Positions 23,601 to 33,290 of a stretch of DNA of 64,000 nucleotides are shown here, one piece after another (the first letter of the stretch is position 1; each line of letters starts with the position of its first letter). A program made the position numbers and the translations under genes. Under the pieces are notes generated by a model. It was not told where the DNA came from. It saw only the letters and a program-made list of their open reading frames with translations, and did not search any database. The stretch spans positions 2,954,242-3,018,241 of the forward strand of contig CM056565.1 of NCBI GenBank assembly GCA_029721515.1, given 5' to 3'. The DNA comes from Synanceia verrucosa (Eukaryota; Chordata; Actinopteri; Perciformes; Synanceiidae).

Positions 23601-24425
23601 CACTATATTGCTCACCCTTCCAAATAATCAGAATGAGGTGTTCCAATCACTTCCATGGCCACAGGTGTATAAAATCAAGCACCTAGGCAAGCAGACTGTT
23701 ACAAACATTTGTGAAAGAATGGGTCGCTCTCAGGAGCTCAGTGAATTCCAGCGTGGAACTGTGATAGGATGCCACCTGTGCAACAAATCCAGTCGTGAAA
23801 ATTCCTCGCTCCTAAATATTCCACAGTCAACTGTCAGCTGTATTATAAGAACGTGGAAGTGTTTGGGAATGACAGCAACTCAGCCATGAAGTGGTAGACC
23901 ACATAAACTGATGGAGCGGGGTCAGTGGATGCTGAGGCGCATAGTGTGAAGAGGTCACCAACTTTCTGCAGAGTCAATCACTACAGACCTCCAAACTTCA
24001 TGTGGCCTTCAGATTAGCTCAAGAACAGTGCACAGAGAGCTTCATGGAATGGGTTTCCATGGCCGAGCAGCTGCATCCAAGCCATACATCACCAAGTGCA
24101 ATGCAAAGTGTTGGATGCAGTGGTGTAAAGCACGCCGCCACTGGACTCTAGAGCAGTGGAGACGCGTTCTCTGGAGTGACGAATCACGCTTCTCCATCTG
24201 GCAATCTGATGGATGAGTCTGGGTTTGGCGTTTGCCAGGAGAACGATACTTGTTGGACTGCATTGTGCCAAGTGTAAAGTTTGGTGGAGGGGGGATTATG
24301 GTGTGGGGTTGTTTTTCAGGAGCTGGGCTTGGCCCCTTAGTTCCAGTGAAAGGAACTCTGAATGCTTCATTATACCGAGACATTTTGGACAATTCCATGC
24401 TCCCAACTTTGTGGGAACAGTTTGG
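23600..24425 (+). mobile_element. Tc1/mariner element, 3'-truncated copy
   Basis: It starts in the eroded TIR (CTATATTGCTCACCCTTCC) and runs through most of the transposase until the sequence switches, after GGGAACAGTTTGGAGCT, into a fold-back MITE terminus. It matches the inverted copy at 42789-43775 almost base for base. The 3' third, including the second Asp, the Glu and the right TIR, is absent, so the copy is immobile. Confidence 0.85.
23719..24425 (+). pseudogene. Tc1-like transposase, truncated with stop codons
   Basis: It begins MGRSQELSEFQRGTVIGCHL, a Tc1-type N-terminus with the paired-like helix-turn-helix (LNIPQSTVSCIIRTW). In-frame stops follow (after TATQP; in RRIV*RGHQLS; in QSDG*VWVW). 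The second DNA-binding part (GLQISSRTVHRELHGMGFHG) and the first catalytic Asp (WRRVLWSDESRFSI) are recognisable, as is GGGGIMVWGCFSGAGLGPLV. The second Asp and the Glu of the DD34E triad are lost with the 3' end. Full-length Tc1 transposases are about 340 residues; about 235 remain. Confidence 0.85.
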
Positions 24426-24466
24426 AGCTGAGTCAAAAAATATCACAAATTCTTCATGAAGCTTCA
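24426..24466. mobile_element. Fold-back MITE terminus fragment
   Basis: GAGTCAAAAAATATCACAAA followed by TTCTTCATGAAGCTTCAATTG matches the right terminus of the MITE family at 22.6, 29.9 and 41.3 kb. It abuts the broken end of the Tc1 copy directly. A poly-C run (24481-24490) follows. Confidence 0.7.
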
Positions 24467-24518
24467 ATTGCCCCAACATGCCCCCCCCCCAGGCTCTCTG
24501 CTTCCTAACCTGCTTTAA

Positions 24519-25490
24519 AGGGGACATATTATGCAAAACTCACTTTTTGTGGGCCTTTGCAGGCACATTTGGGTCTCTTCTATTCTTATAAATGTGAAAA
24601 AAATGTGTTTTCTTTGAGTAGCTTTCTGTTAGTAGCTGTCAAGAACGGTATACTGCTGTGAGCTGTTTGAATTTCCCACAGTTCCTGGCGTCAGGAGCTG
24701 GGAATTTTGCATAGAACCACCCCGCACCTGTCGAATACGTACCTTTAAGCCTCCCCCCCCGGGTATGAGCCCTCCCCTAAAGTTACCGAGCAGCCGCCGT
24801 TGTTTCTCCTCGCTAACTTTTGCAAACAAATCAAGAAAGCATGACAGCTGCTCTGTTGTTGGCTGCTTCAACAAGTACAGGAGGCTATTTTTACTCTGTT
24901 TTTCACTGCAGTACCGAGCTAGCTGGAGCTATTGCTGCAGTACTAACCAAGCTCCGATGACTCTGACTACCGTCAGCTACTGCAGTGCTAACCGGAGCAC
25001 TGGCTAGCATTGCTCTGGTTAGCAATGCTAACCAGAGGTCCAGAGCTCCGGTTAGCTCAGAGCTCCACTTAGCTCGGTGCAAAACTTTGGGAAGTTCTGG
25101 TGGTCCTTGAGTAATTAATATCAGGAGACATTCAACATAAGCTCTGTGAGCACAAAGATCATTTGAAGCTAATGTTATACACTTATTTATAATTTGGGTG
25201 ACTCTGATTACTCTTAACGGTGCTGTCCACGCACTGCAGAGTCACATTAGGCTCTTTAGCCACTGCCAGTGCGCGTCAGACACAGCTCAGGGTTATTTAA
25301 AGGTACAGACACAGAAACAGTCTGTTCTCAGCAGAGCTCAATACAGTGATTTTTAACTGGCTGGAATTCAGGACCAGGGCTGAGTTTGGGGTAATACACT
25401 TTGAATACAATATTATTGTACATCTGAGACCGATGTAAAATTGCAGAAAAAATATAATATGTATATTATATAAAGTATAATATGTCCCCT
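24519..25490. mobile_element. TTAA-flanked MITE-like element (Kolobok/T2-like)
   Basis: The ends are AGGGGACATATTATGC and its inverse ATAATATGTCCCCT, flanked by TTAA on both sides (24515-24518 and 25491-25494). TTAA duplication with a TTAAAGG-type start is the signature of T2/Kolobok-like MITEs; piggyBac also uses TTAA. The 972-bp interior is non-coding and includes repeated GAGCTCCGGTTAGC-type blocks near 24950-25075. Its last ~210 bp recur, inverted, at 38731-38930. Confidence 0.75.
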
Positions 25491-25494
25491 TTAA

Positions 25495-25833
25495 ATTCAG
25501 AGGACAGTTAGCTGTTATTATCTCCAACCTTGAGATAATAACAGTGAATATAGCAGCGACCGGCAAACTGTTGTTCTTGTCTATGCTCTCTCAGGCTTTT
25601 TGCTTCCTACCTGGATACCATCATAAGTGTTGTGTGCGCGCACCATGCTCACTTGTGCTTCCTCCCCACCCACTGTAATAACTGTTGTTCCAGTCAACAC
25701 ACATTTGTCATTTGTGCACATCATAGGAGCAGTTTCTGCTATCTACAAACGCTTTAGACATGCATCAGTTGCTTTCATACAACTCTCTGGTGCTTAATAA
25801 TATTATCATTTGCTTCTGTCACGCCAGTCAAAA
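25495..25833. other. No gene seen
   Basis: Short spacer between two TTAA-flanked elements. Nothing recognisable. Confidence 0.5.
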
Positions 25834-25837
25834 TTAA

Positions 25838-26557
25838 AGGTACAATATTTAAGAAATGTATTTAAATTAATCATAAAATGGCTCTGATATGTCACCAGAC
25901 GTTAAGAACTCATGTTCATTTCAAATACCTATATCACTGACAACAGTAGTCCAGCCAGGATATTCTCATTTAAAAAGCCAAGTTGCAGCCCTCAACTGAT
26001 GTTGATGTTGTCATGTTGTGTTTTGGTCTGATGCTCCACCCTCCACCTCTCTCCCAATCACCAAGTCAGTAGTGTGTCAGCATCTGTGTTGCCAGCTCTG
26101 TTCTAGTTACCACAGCTGCAGCTATGAACGTGTCGGATAAATAATGTCTAATGTTACGAAACCTAAAAGACCTCGTTATGAATCTGAAATATGTAGTGAC
26201 AAAGTCCGAAATAAAACAAGGATTTGTATAGGAGAGGCCTTTGAAAGATGGGGACGGCTGAAAGCTGACGGGCAGCAGCACTATCACTACATAACCCCAT
26301 CCACAGCCCAGGGGCTCAGCTCACTTTACCCCATTTCTCCACAGCTCTCCCCCACCCCATTTTACTCCTTCTAAGTGCCCATGGTGATGCCCAAGATGGC
26401 TGCTTTTCATTCACTGTAACACTTTCTGTTCCTGTTGGATCCTGTAGCCGAGTTGGCAACTTCTAGTCAGGGGAGAGGGAGAGGGGAGACACTGCTCTAC
26501 AGTAATTTGAAAGTGACTGCAGTACCACTTTTGGCCACAATCCTACATACTGTTCCT
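25838..26557 (+). mobile_element. TTAA-flanked MITE-like element with small ORF
   Basis: The left end TTAA-AGGTACAATATTTAAG and right end CATACTGTTCCT-TTAA are imperfect inverted repeats with TTAA at 25834-25837 and 26558-26561. The right end (reverse complement TTAAAGGAACAGTATGTAGG) is a very common teleost repeat terminus. The element carries a 76-codon open frame in its centre. Confidence 0.7.
26144..26374 (+). pseudogene. Small ORF with KRPRYE...IGEAFERW motif in a MITE
   Basis: The 76-codon frame starts MSNVTKPKRPRYESEICSDK and continues with a basic helix-like segment TRICIGEAFERWGRLKADGQ, then becomes low-complexity Pro/Ser sequence. I recall similar 'KxRVNIGxAFxRWRxLK' peptides from predicted teleost proteins associated with this repeat, but cannot name a domain or function. 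It could be a captured exon, the N-terminus of the parent element's protein, or a repeat-derived false gene. The start is the first ATG; no promoter or splice structure is evident. Confidence 0.4.
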
Positions 26558-26640
26558 TTAACTATACTTGTGAACGCTGAATAGTCAATCCCTATAAAAC
26601 TAATAGTCCTCATTTCATTGCTTGAGTCATTACATACAAA

Positions 26641-27418
26641 AATTAGTTGTCAAAATCTGTCCAGCAAATATTATACTTTTTTACTTTTATGTTTTTTTTT
26701 TCACAAAAATATCTCCTAAACTGAAATTTCTCTCAGATGAACCTCACCTTTCACTGATGAGAAGGGCTGTGTGAAGCATTAGTTGAAGTAATGATAAGCT
26801 GAGAGCTGAATCCCATGAACCCCACTTTACAAGCACATATGAACCAAGCAGGACATAATGTGAACCATTTCTACAACACTGTGACACAGAAATGAAAGGT
26901 CAGCCTCGTGGAAGAGGGGTGAGGATGTGGAGAGGGAGAGGGAGAGGAAGAAGAGGCCAAGTACAGGAGGATTCCTGATGAAATCAGGGCTAAAATCATG
27001 GATCATGTTGTCAATCAGGGTTTCACAATGACTGAGGCTGGTCGATGGGTGCAGATAATGTTGGAAGAACATTTTATCTGATGTAGATGAAAATATGTGG
27101 CCAGACAGACAGGAACGTCTGGATGTGCATGAATGATTTACAGCACCATGTATGTTGTATGTTCAGTTCCAATATGTACTGCAGTATTGTTTACAGTTTT
27201 GCACAGCTCTACCAAAAGGGAGTTTATAAGTTTATAAGGGTGATTTTATTCTTTTCGATTTGTAAAGAGCACATGCAGTAAAAATGTGAAACATAAAACA
27301 TTCAGTGTCTTGTACCTCACATAAATACAGTAATGTGTAACTTTACTGTAATTTTCAAATGGCTGTGTAAATAGACTGTAATGTTGTCTTGTTGTCCAGG
27401 TAGTTTCACCAGGATCTG
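26641..27418 (+). mobile_element. IS630/Tc1-like non-autonomous element, copy 1
   Basis: About 780 bp match 41452-42207 in inverted orientation, starting AATTAGTTGTCAAAATCTG and ending near GGTAGTTTCACCAGGATCT. It encodes only a helix-turn-helix segment (26892-27081). The 3' part (GAACGTCTGGATGTGCATGA, CAATATGTACTGCAGTATTG, TAAAAATGTGAAACATAAAA) is non-coding in both copies. TIRs were not resolved. Confidence 0.6.
26892..27081 (+). pseudogene. Helix-turn-helix remnant of an IS630/Tc1-type transposase
   Basis: One frame gives an Arg-Gly-rich start (MKGQPRGRGVRMWRGRGRGR). After a one-base shift another gives RIPDEIRAKIMDHVVNQGFT then MTEAGRWVQIMLEEHFI and a stop. The second part resembles the homeodomain-like N-terminal HTH of IS630/Tc1-superfamily transposases in fish (RG-rich leader, 'IPDEIR..I.DHV...G.TM.EAG..VQ'). 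There is no DDE catalytic domain. The inverted copy at 41782-41965 has the same leader, the same frame relation and the same terminal stop, so the disruption predates amplification. Confidence 0.6.
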
Positions 27419-27509
27419 ACTTTTTGCATTGGGAGACAGGGTAAAGTGTTATAATAAAAACATGACAAAGCCATTTGACTATCTAGTTCATAAACAATGA
27501 TGTTTATGT

Positions 27510-29165
27510 TTATTTACTCTAGGTGGCTTTGTACCAGCCTCGAACACCACTGTAAGGAATCTAGGGGTAATTTTTGACCAAGATATGTCCTTCAACGTCC
27601 ACATGAAACAAACAGCTAGAACAGCTTTTTTTCATCTGCGTAACATTGCAAAAATAAGGCATATTCTCTCCCAAAACGATGCAGAAAAATTAGTCCATGC
27701 ATTTGTAACTTCCAGGCTGGACTATTGTAACTCGTTATTATCAGGCTGCCCTAATAAGTCTATCAGGACTCTCCAGCTGGTCCAGAACGCTGCAGCACGT
27801 GTTCTGACCAGAACCAGGAAAAGAGACCATATTTCTCCGGTGTTAGCCTCTCTGCACTGGCTCCCTGTAAAATCTAGAATAGAATTTAAAATCCTCCTCC
27901 TCACCTACAAGGCACTTAATGGTCAGGCACCATCTTATCTTAAAGAGCTAATAGTGCCTTATAATCCTGCTAGAACTCTGCGCTCTCAGAATGCAGGACT
28001 ACTAGTGGTTCCTAGGGTTTATAAAAGTAGAATGGGAGCTAGAGCTTTCAGTTATCAAGCTCCTCTTCTGTGGAACCAACTCCCTCTTTCAGTCCGGGAG
28101 GCAGACACCATCCCCTTATTCAAGAGTAGGCTTAAGACTTTCCTTTTTGATAGTGCTTATAGTTAGGACTGATCCAAGGTTGACTCAGGCTGCCTTGGAT
28201 CAATCCTTAGTTATGCTGCTATAGGTCTAGACTGCCGGGGGACTTTCTCTGACACACTGAGCTTCTCTTCTTCTTCATTTGGATGCCTCCATTAAGTCAT
28301 TTTACTAACTCATCTTCTTCCCCGGAGCCCCTGTGCTCCCAGCTCCCAGGTGTCCGTGAGCTGAGGCTACTTGTTGAGAAGGAGGTGGTGTCATCCAGGC
28401 TTCGTCTGTCCTGATGGTGGTGAGATGGAGAAGAGGCGATACCGCTCAGGTTGTATCTTTTAGGGTAGTGGAGAAGAGGATGTGTTTCCTCTTCCTCCCT
28501 TTAACACATGCTGCAGATTAGTTTTGTGCCTCGTAGTCCCTGTGCGTTCTCATCTCACAGGTATCCATGGATCCAGTCTACCTGGTGGAGTAGAGGTTGT
28601 GCAGACCAGTCAGGCTTCATCTTCTGGTTCTGAGTGACGTGGTGGTGATGAGGTCATCCTGCGGAGGTTTCTCCTGTTTGGTGTGGTGGAGTGGAAGATG
28701 TGCTGCCCAGGCTTCTTCTGGTTGGCATGGTGGAGAGGATGACATGCTTCTCATCCTTTGCTGATAGCTTGATGATGCTCTTCATCCCCTTGGACACTCT
28801 CATATAATTTTATATATACACACTGTATATTAGCTGTTGTTATATTGAGTTGGACATTTCCATACAATTTTGTATGTTAGTGTTAATGTGTTTTCATTGT
28901 TGTTATTCTGTACACATGGCATCTATTGCACGTCTGTCCATCCTGGAAGAGGGATCCCTCCTCTGTTGCTCTTCCTGAGGTTTCTTCCGTTTCTTTTTCC
29001 CTGTTAAAAGGTTTTTTTTTGGGGAGTTTTTCCTTAGTCGATGCGAGGGTCATTTGTGAAGGACAGAGGGTGTCATATCATGTACAGATTGTAAAGCCCA
29101 ATGAGGCAAATTCATAATTTGTGATATTGGGTTATACAAATAAAGTTGACTTGACTTGACTTGAC
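27510..29165 (+). mobile_element. L2-clade LINE, 5'-truncated, intact ORF 3' part
   Basis: It begins at TTTATTTACTCTAGGTGGCT (within the RT ORF, equivalent to about 34333 in the long copy) and runs to a (TTGAC)n tail. It includes the C-terminal RT region open to its natural stop, then about 1 kb of 3' UTR with GT-rich blocks (GGAGGTGGTGTCATCCAGGC) and ends ATACAAATAAAGTTGACTTG. It is nearly identical to 21053-22080 over the shared part, so it is a young insertion. Confidence 0.92.
27585..28166 (+). pseudogene. C-terminal region of L2 reverse transcriptase, open
   Basis: 193 codons without interruption, from MSFNVHMKQTARTAFFHLRN to FKSRLKTFLFDSAYS-stop. The content matches the region after the RT palm in CR1/L2 elements: 'NIAKIRHILS', 'SRLDYCNSLLSGCP', 'LQLVQNAAARVLTRTRKRDH', 'LHWLPVKSRIEFKILLLTYK', 'APLLWNQLPLSVR'. 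It contains no catalytic residues and no promoter. The ATG is an internal Met of the full ORF, so this is a 5'-truncated relic rather than a gene. The lack of any frameshift underlines its youth. Confidence 0.88.
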
Positions 29166-29845
29166 ATGTCAGGACTTTTCATCTTGATGACACTGACACT
29201 GAATAAATGAAAGAAAAAAAAGAAAAAAACTAGAATCATACATAAAACTCTGTCCCTATGTACAGAAGCAATTTGAGCTGCGGGTGAAAGTTTTATAGCT
29301 GTTATTACACACAGTGAATGCATTACATTGCCCTCTGCTGACATTCAGTAACCTGACATGCATATGAAGAAACAAAAAAAGCACCAGAAAAATGAACCGT
29401 CAAAACATGTTTGCACACTGAAGCGAGACCGGACTCCTCACTGTTTCAGAAGCTTTCTGCTCCGTTCACACTGCCTCGCTATCCTCTGCCCTAATCCCGT
29501 TTGACATGTCTGCTGCATTTGACATAGTGCACCACTACATCCCCCTGCATGCCACTCATGCAGAACTTGGACACCAGCAAAGTGAAGCTGGGAAAGTAAC
29601 TCGAACAGTTAATCTCTTACTTTGCCAAATGTCCCCAGCATGTTTTTTTTCAGCTTACATTAATTCAGTGTGGACAGCTCCGTTCATAGTCTCTTCTGAT
29701 CTACCTTTACAGCAAATGGCTTGGTTCATCATGATGTGTTTACCACATCTAACCTTCCCATCCTTGATGTAAATGCTGAAAAGCACACATCTCCTTCCTG
29801 GTTGGTGGAGGGCAGTCCGTAACTCAACCCAGGGATTCACAGTTA
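29166..29845. other. No gene seen
   Basis: No recognisable domain. An A-rich stretch lies near 29211-29230. The 88-codon frame at 29506-29772 begins MSAAFDIVHHYIPLHATHAE, which faintly recalls the 'SAAFDTVDHxILL' RT motif of LINEs, but the match does not extend further. Confidence 0.4.
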
Positions 29846-30032
29846 GTGATGGACAAATGAAGCTTTGTGGAGCACTTGATATTTTTTGACTCCTCTGGCG
29901 CTCTTAGTTTAAAGAAAAAGGCCAGTGTACTGGAAATTTACTAAATTTATTAATTTACTAAAAACAAAGAGCGCCTTCTAGAGGAGTCAAAAAATATCAC
30001 AAATGCTGCACGAAGCTTCATTTGTCCATCAC
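29846..30032. mobile_element. Fold-back MITE, complete (copy A)
   Basis: It starts GTGATGGACAAATGAAGCTT and ends with its inverse AAGCTTCATTTGTCCATCAC. Both sides are flanked by TA (29844-29845 and 30033-30034), suggesting a TA target duplication. Further inward, GATATTTTTTGACTCCTCT and GAGGAGTCAAAAAATATC are also inverted copies, so most of the 187 bp can fold into one long hairpin. It is non-coding. Relatives are at 22533-22667, 24426-24466 and 41261-41393. Confidence 0.85.
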
Positions 30033-30034
30033 TA

Positions 30035-30336
30035 GTATACGCCACTGAGATCAAAGCAGGAAGTGGAGATGATTGTGATTAGAGAGCAAAACAAACAGAT
30101 TCTGGACAAAAAGCGGTCCTCTACTCTAACTTTGATAAAACAAGAATGGAACAAGGTAAAAACAAAAAAAAATTTCATGATGAAATAGAGAGTCTCTTCT
30201 TTCATTTGAACTATTCAGTGTTTTCAGAGACATAGTACAAAAATTCTGTGGTTCTTGAAATATGACTCAAAATGTGCAAAAATGCTGGAACAAGGCACTT
30301 TTTGTTTTATAAAACGGCTGGCACTCAATGTGTTAA
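30035..30336 (-). repeat. Six-copy TIR family, copy b (minus)
   Basis: It runs from GTATACGCCACTGAGATCAA to GGCTGGCACTCAATGTGTTA, the reverse of the family at 52.8 kb. The outer TIR (TTAACACATTGAGTGCCAG read inward) is kept. The part that would hold the ACTACA/TCCCAGAAGC motif is missing, because the copy is broken next to the MITE at 29846-30032. Confidence 0.85.
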
Positions 30337-31144
30337 AAGCACGTAACTAGTAAAAGTGACTTTTATTATGAAGGAAATGTAACTAGTTTGACAGCTTGAC
30401 ACATAACATTGTTTATCAAAATCTTTGTTATTTTTGAAGCAGATCAGTTTTAAATATAGCAGGGGGTAGCTAGTAATGAGATGGTGAGCAGCAGGTGAAG
30501 GACTGCACCTCCAACTTCTCAGCAGGGCAACTAACTTCTCTCAGTTTCACTGTCTGTAGAGTGTGCAAATACTGTGCAGCATACGATCAGATCAGGGCTC
30601 ACAGAATGATGGAAAAAACAATTATTGCCTGACTTCTTCATTAAAACAATGATATGTTTGTTTTGTTGTCCCCATTTTGTTGACTTATTGACTTATTGAT
30701 TATATTTTACTATCCCTGGGTGACAATCTTGCAAATTGCTTCTCTAATGTGAATAGAGTAGCCTAAATATTGAATTTTAGTTGAGATGTCATCTTGAGTA
30801 ATCCATCATGACCGCTTTTATCATTTCGTAAAATAATATTTCCTCAAAAACAGACATACAGTACATGGACATTTCCACAGGTATGTGTTTGATGAGTAAA
30901 GCAATGTTGTTACTTCTAGGGAAAAGGGCAGAATCTCAGGTACACCTTCTCTCCAGCAATCATTCTGTTCTGAGAGAGTGCCACTGTGGCCTGTAATGGT
31001 GGGATTGAGTGATGCTTGAGAGACACACAGACAATGAGGTGCTGCAGGAGAAGACAAGTAGCACCTGAGCCTTATTAACCCTCTCCTAGCTTTTCAAGTA
31101 GAGAAGAGTAGTGTGAGAAATACTAATCGTAGGCCCGACCAATC
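30337..31144. other. No gene seen
   Basis: No coding or RNA gene. AT-rich unique-looking sequence. Confidence 0.5.
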
Positions 31145-31890
31145 AACTACCGCTCCTCAACAACCTTAGATTAAATATCAGTGACTGTACTATCACTCCA
31201 CACTATACAGTTAAAAACCTTGGTTTGACCTTTGACTCCACCTTGTCCCTTGATAGACACATCACAGAAATCACTAAAATAGCTTTTTTTTTCATTTCCG
31301 TAACATCTCAAAGATTCATCCCCTCCTAAGTACCTCAGACACAGAGATTTTGGTTTATGCTTTTGTTTCATCCAGATTAGATTACTGCAATATTCTCTTT
31401 TCTGGCCTGCCACAGTGTAACACAAACTGCAGCTTGTCCAAAATGCAGCCGCCAGAATACTTACCAAAACCAGGAAATTTGACCATATAACCCCAGTTTT
31501 AATCTCCCTCCCCTGGCTCCCAATCCAAGCCAGATCAGATTTCAAGCTCCTCCTACTGGCCTACAAATCCCTACATGTGATCCCTACACCTTCATACCTA
31601 TCGCATCTACTCATTCCACACACTCCCACGCCCACCTTCTGCTCACAGAATAGTAAATACCTCATGGTCCCCAAAGTCAACAAAAAATCAGCAGGTGGTG
31701 TAGCATTTTCCCTCCGTGCCCCATTCCTCTGGAACCAGCTCCCGCAATCAGTCAGACATGCAGAATCCATAAGTATTTTCAAATCGAGACTAAAGACCCA
31801 TCTATTCTCTCAAACATATGGTATTGCTTCAAAGCACATTCTATTCAGCTCTCATTTCTAGAAACATGGCCAAGTTTATTAGTCGACCTA
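31145..31890 (+). mobile_element. Older L2-like LINE, RT C-terminal part
   Basis: A degenerate reading gives YTVKNLGLTFDSTLSLDRHI, then KLQLVQNAAARILTKTRKFD, HITPVLISLPWLPIQARSDF, KLLLLAYKSL and RAPFLWNQLPQSVRHAESIS, ending LKTHLFSQTYG. The order matches the L2 RT C-terminus at 27585-28166 but the residues differ clearly, so it is another subfamily. Frameshifts lie near 31290 and 31420. It ends where a 5' leader of the younger L2 begins; its own 3' end is proposed to continue at 35987-36208. Confidence 0.75.
31577..31861 (+). pseudogene. Open 3' part of the older L2 RT
   Basis: 94 codons from MIPTPSYLSHLLIPHTPTPT to LFSSHF-stop, containing the LINE signatures 'APFLWNQLPQSVRHAESISIFKSRLKTH' (split here: APFLWNQLPQSVR and FKSRLKTHLF). 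It is upstream-truncated and non-functional alone. Confidence 0.75.
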
Positions 31891-31949
31891 ACCCATGACA
31901 ACCCAGGGTTGAGACCAGGAGACAGAGTTGTAGTTTAACACACTTCTCT

Positions 31950-32531
31950 GTGCTTCCATTAGAGCAGTCACCCACCCAGAACCCCATAGAAACGGTGTCT
32001 GTCCCACGACCACTGAAATCAGTTCAATCCATAGTAAACAAAAGGGGAGTTGAACAAAATAATTTAATAAAAATTAAATCCACTGCTGAAATAGTTAATC
32101 AGGACAGGAGAATTAAATGTGGACTTTTAAATATCAGGTCATTATCATCTAAAGCTCTACTAGTAAATGAATTAATATCAGATAACCAGGTTGATTTATT
32201 TTGTCTTACTGAAACCTGGTTGTGTCAAGATGATTATGTCAGCCTGAATGAATCCACTCCTCCTAGTCATATTAATACTCATATTCCTAGAGATACAGGT
32301 CGTGGAGGAGGAGTTGCAGCCATTTTTGATTCTAGTCTTTCGATCAAACCTAAACCTAAATTAAACTATCGTCCTTTTGAAAGCCTGGTTCTTAGTCTTT
32401 CTCATCTTAAATGGAAAACAGAGAAACCAGTTTTATTTGTTATAGTGTACCGTGCTCCAGGTCCATATTCTGAATTTCTATCTGAGTTCTCTGAGTTTTT
32501 ATCAACTTTAGTCCTGAGAACTGATAAGTAA
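31950..32531 (+). pseudogene. L2 endonuclease domain (EN), N-terminal part
   Basis: 193 codons starting MLPLEQSPTQNPIETVSVPR. The endonuclease/exonuclease/phosphatase-type fold is shown by GLLNIRSLSSKALLVNELI (the N-IRS catalytic Asn motif), VDLFCLTETWL (catalytic Glu) and GRGGGVAAIF. VLFVIVYRAPG follows. The frame ends at TDK-stop, but a single missing base there would continue to IIVGDFNIHVD, the next EN motif with catalytic Asp/Asn. EN nicks target DNA to prime reverse transcription. The start Met is plausible but the true ORF may begin further upstream. Confidence 0.85.
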
Positions 32532-33290
32532 TTATTGTAGGTGACTTTAATATTCATGTGGACGTTGACAGTGACAGCCTTGGTACTGCTTTTATCTCAC
32601 TGTTAGATTCAATTGGCTTCTGTCAGAATGTTCAGGAACCAACTCACTGTTTTAACCATACCTCGACCTGGTCCTGACCTACGGCATTGAAGTAGAACAT
32701 TTATCAGTCCACCAACAGAATTCCTTCCTATCAGACCATTACTTGTTAACCTTTGAATTTTTTCTTCTGGACTACGCTCCATCAGGTAAATCCATGTACA
32801 CTAGATGTTTATCTGAAAGTGCTGTAGCCAAGTTTAAGGATATAATTCCATTAGCTTTTAATTCAATACCTAATATCAATATACCTGAGGGCTCAGACTT
32901 CAGTCCTACTCAAATTGATAATTTGGTAGATTGTGCTGCAGACTCTCTGCAAGCATCTCTAGACTCTGTTGCTCCTCTAAAAAAGAAGATAGTAAAGCAT
33001 AGAAAGCTGGCTCCATGGTATAACCCTCACACCCGCAGTTTAAAGCAAGCAGCAAGAAGATTTGAAAGGAAGTGGCGTTTAACCGGTCTGCAAGCGTCTC
33101 GCCTGGACTGGCATGATAGTTTGAAAGCTTATAGGAAGGCTCTCCGTAAGGCCAGAGCAGCTTATTATTCATCATTAATAGAGGAAAAATAAAAACAACC
33201 CCAGGTTTCTTTTCAGCACTGTAGCCAGGCTGACAGAGCCACAGCTCTATTGAACCATCTGTTCCCATAACCCTCAGTAGTAGTGACTTC
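32532..33290 (+). pseudogene. L2 EN C-terminus and linker, frameshifted
   Basis: After the first shift the reading continues IIVGDFNIHVDVDSDSLGTA, SLLDSIGFCQNVQEPTHCFN, then a second shift and LDLVLTYGIEVEHLSV, SDHYLLTFEFFLLDYAPSGK. The SDHYLL part holds the final EN His motif. From 32743 to 33192, 149 codons are open through a Lys/Arg-rich linker (KHRKLAPWYNPHTRSLKQAA, RRFERKWRLTG) typical of the EN-RT junction. A stop at EEK and another shift precede the RT region. Confidence 0.8.

Noticed and set aside
24042..24536. 164-codon minus-strand frame
   Set aside because: It is antisense to the Tc1 transposase remnant. The mirrored frame at 42819-43361 is likewise antisense to the second Tc1 copy.
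29506..29772. SAAFDIVHH as a reverse transcriptase motif
   Set aside because: Only about nine residues resemble the LINE RT motif; the following sequence does not continue the domain and no second motif is found.
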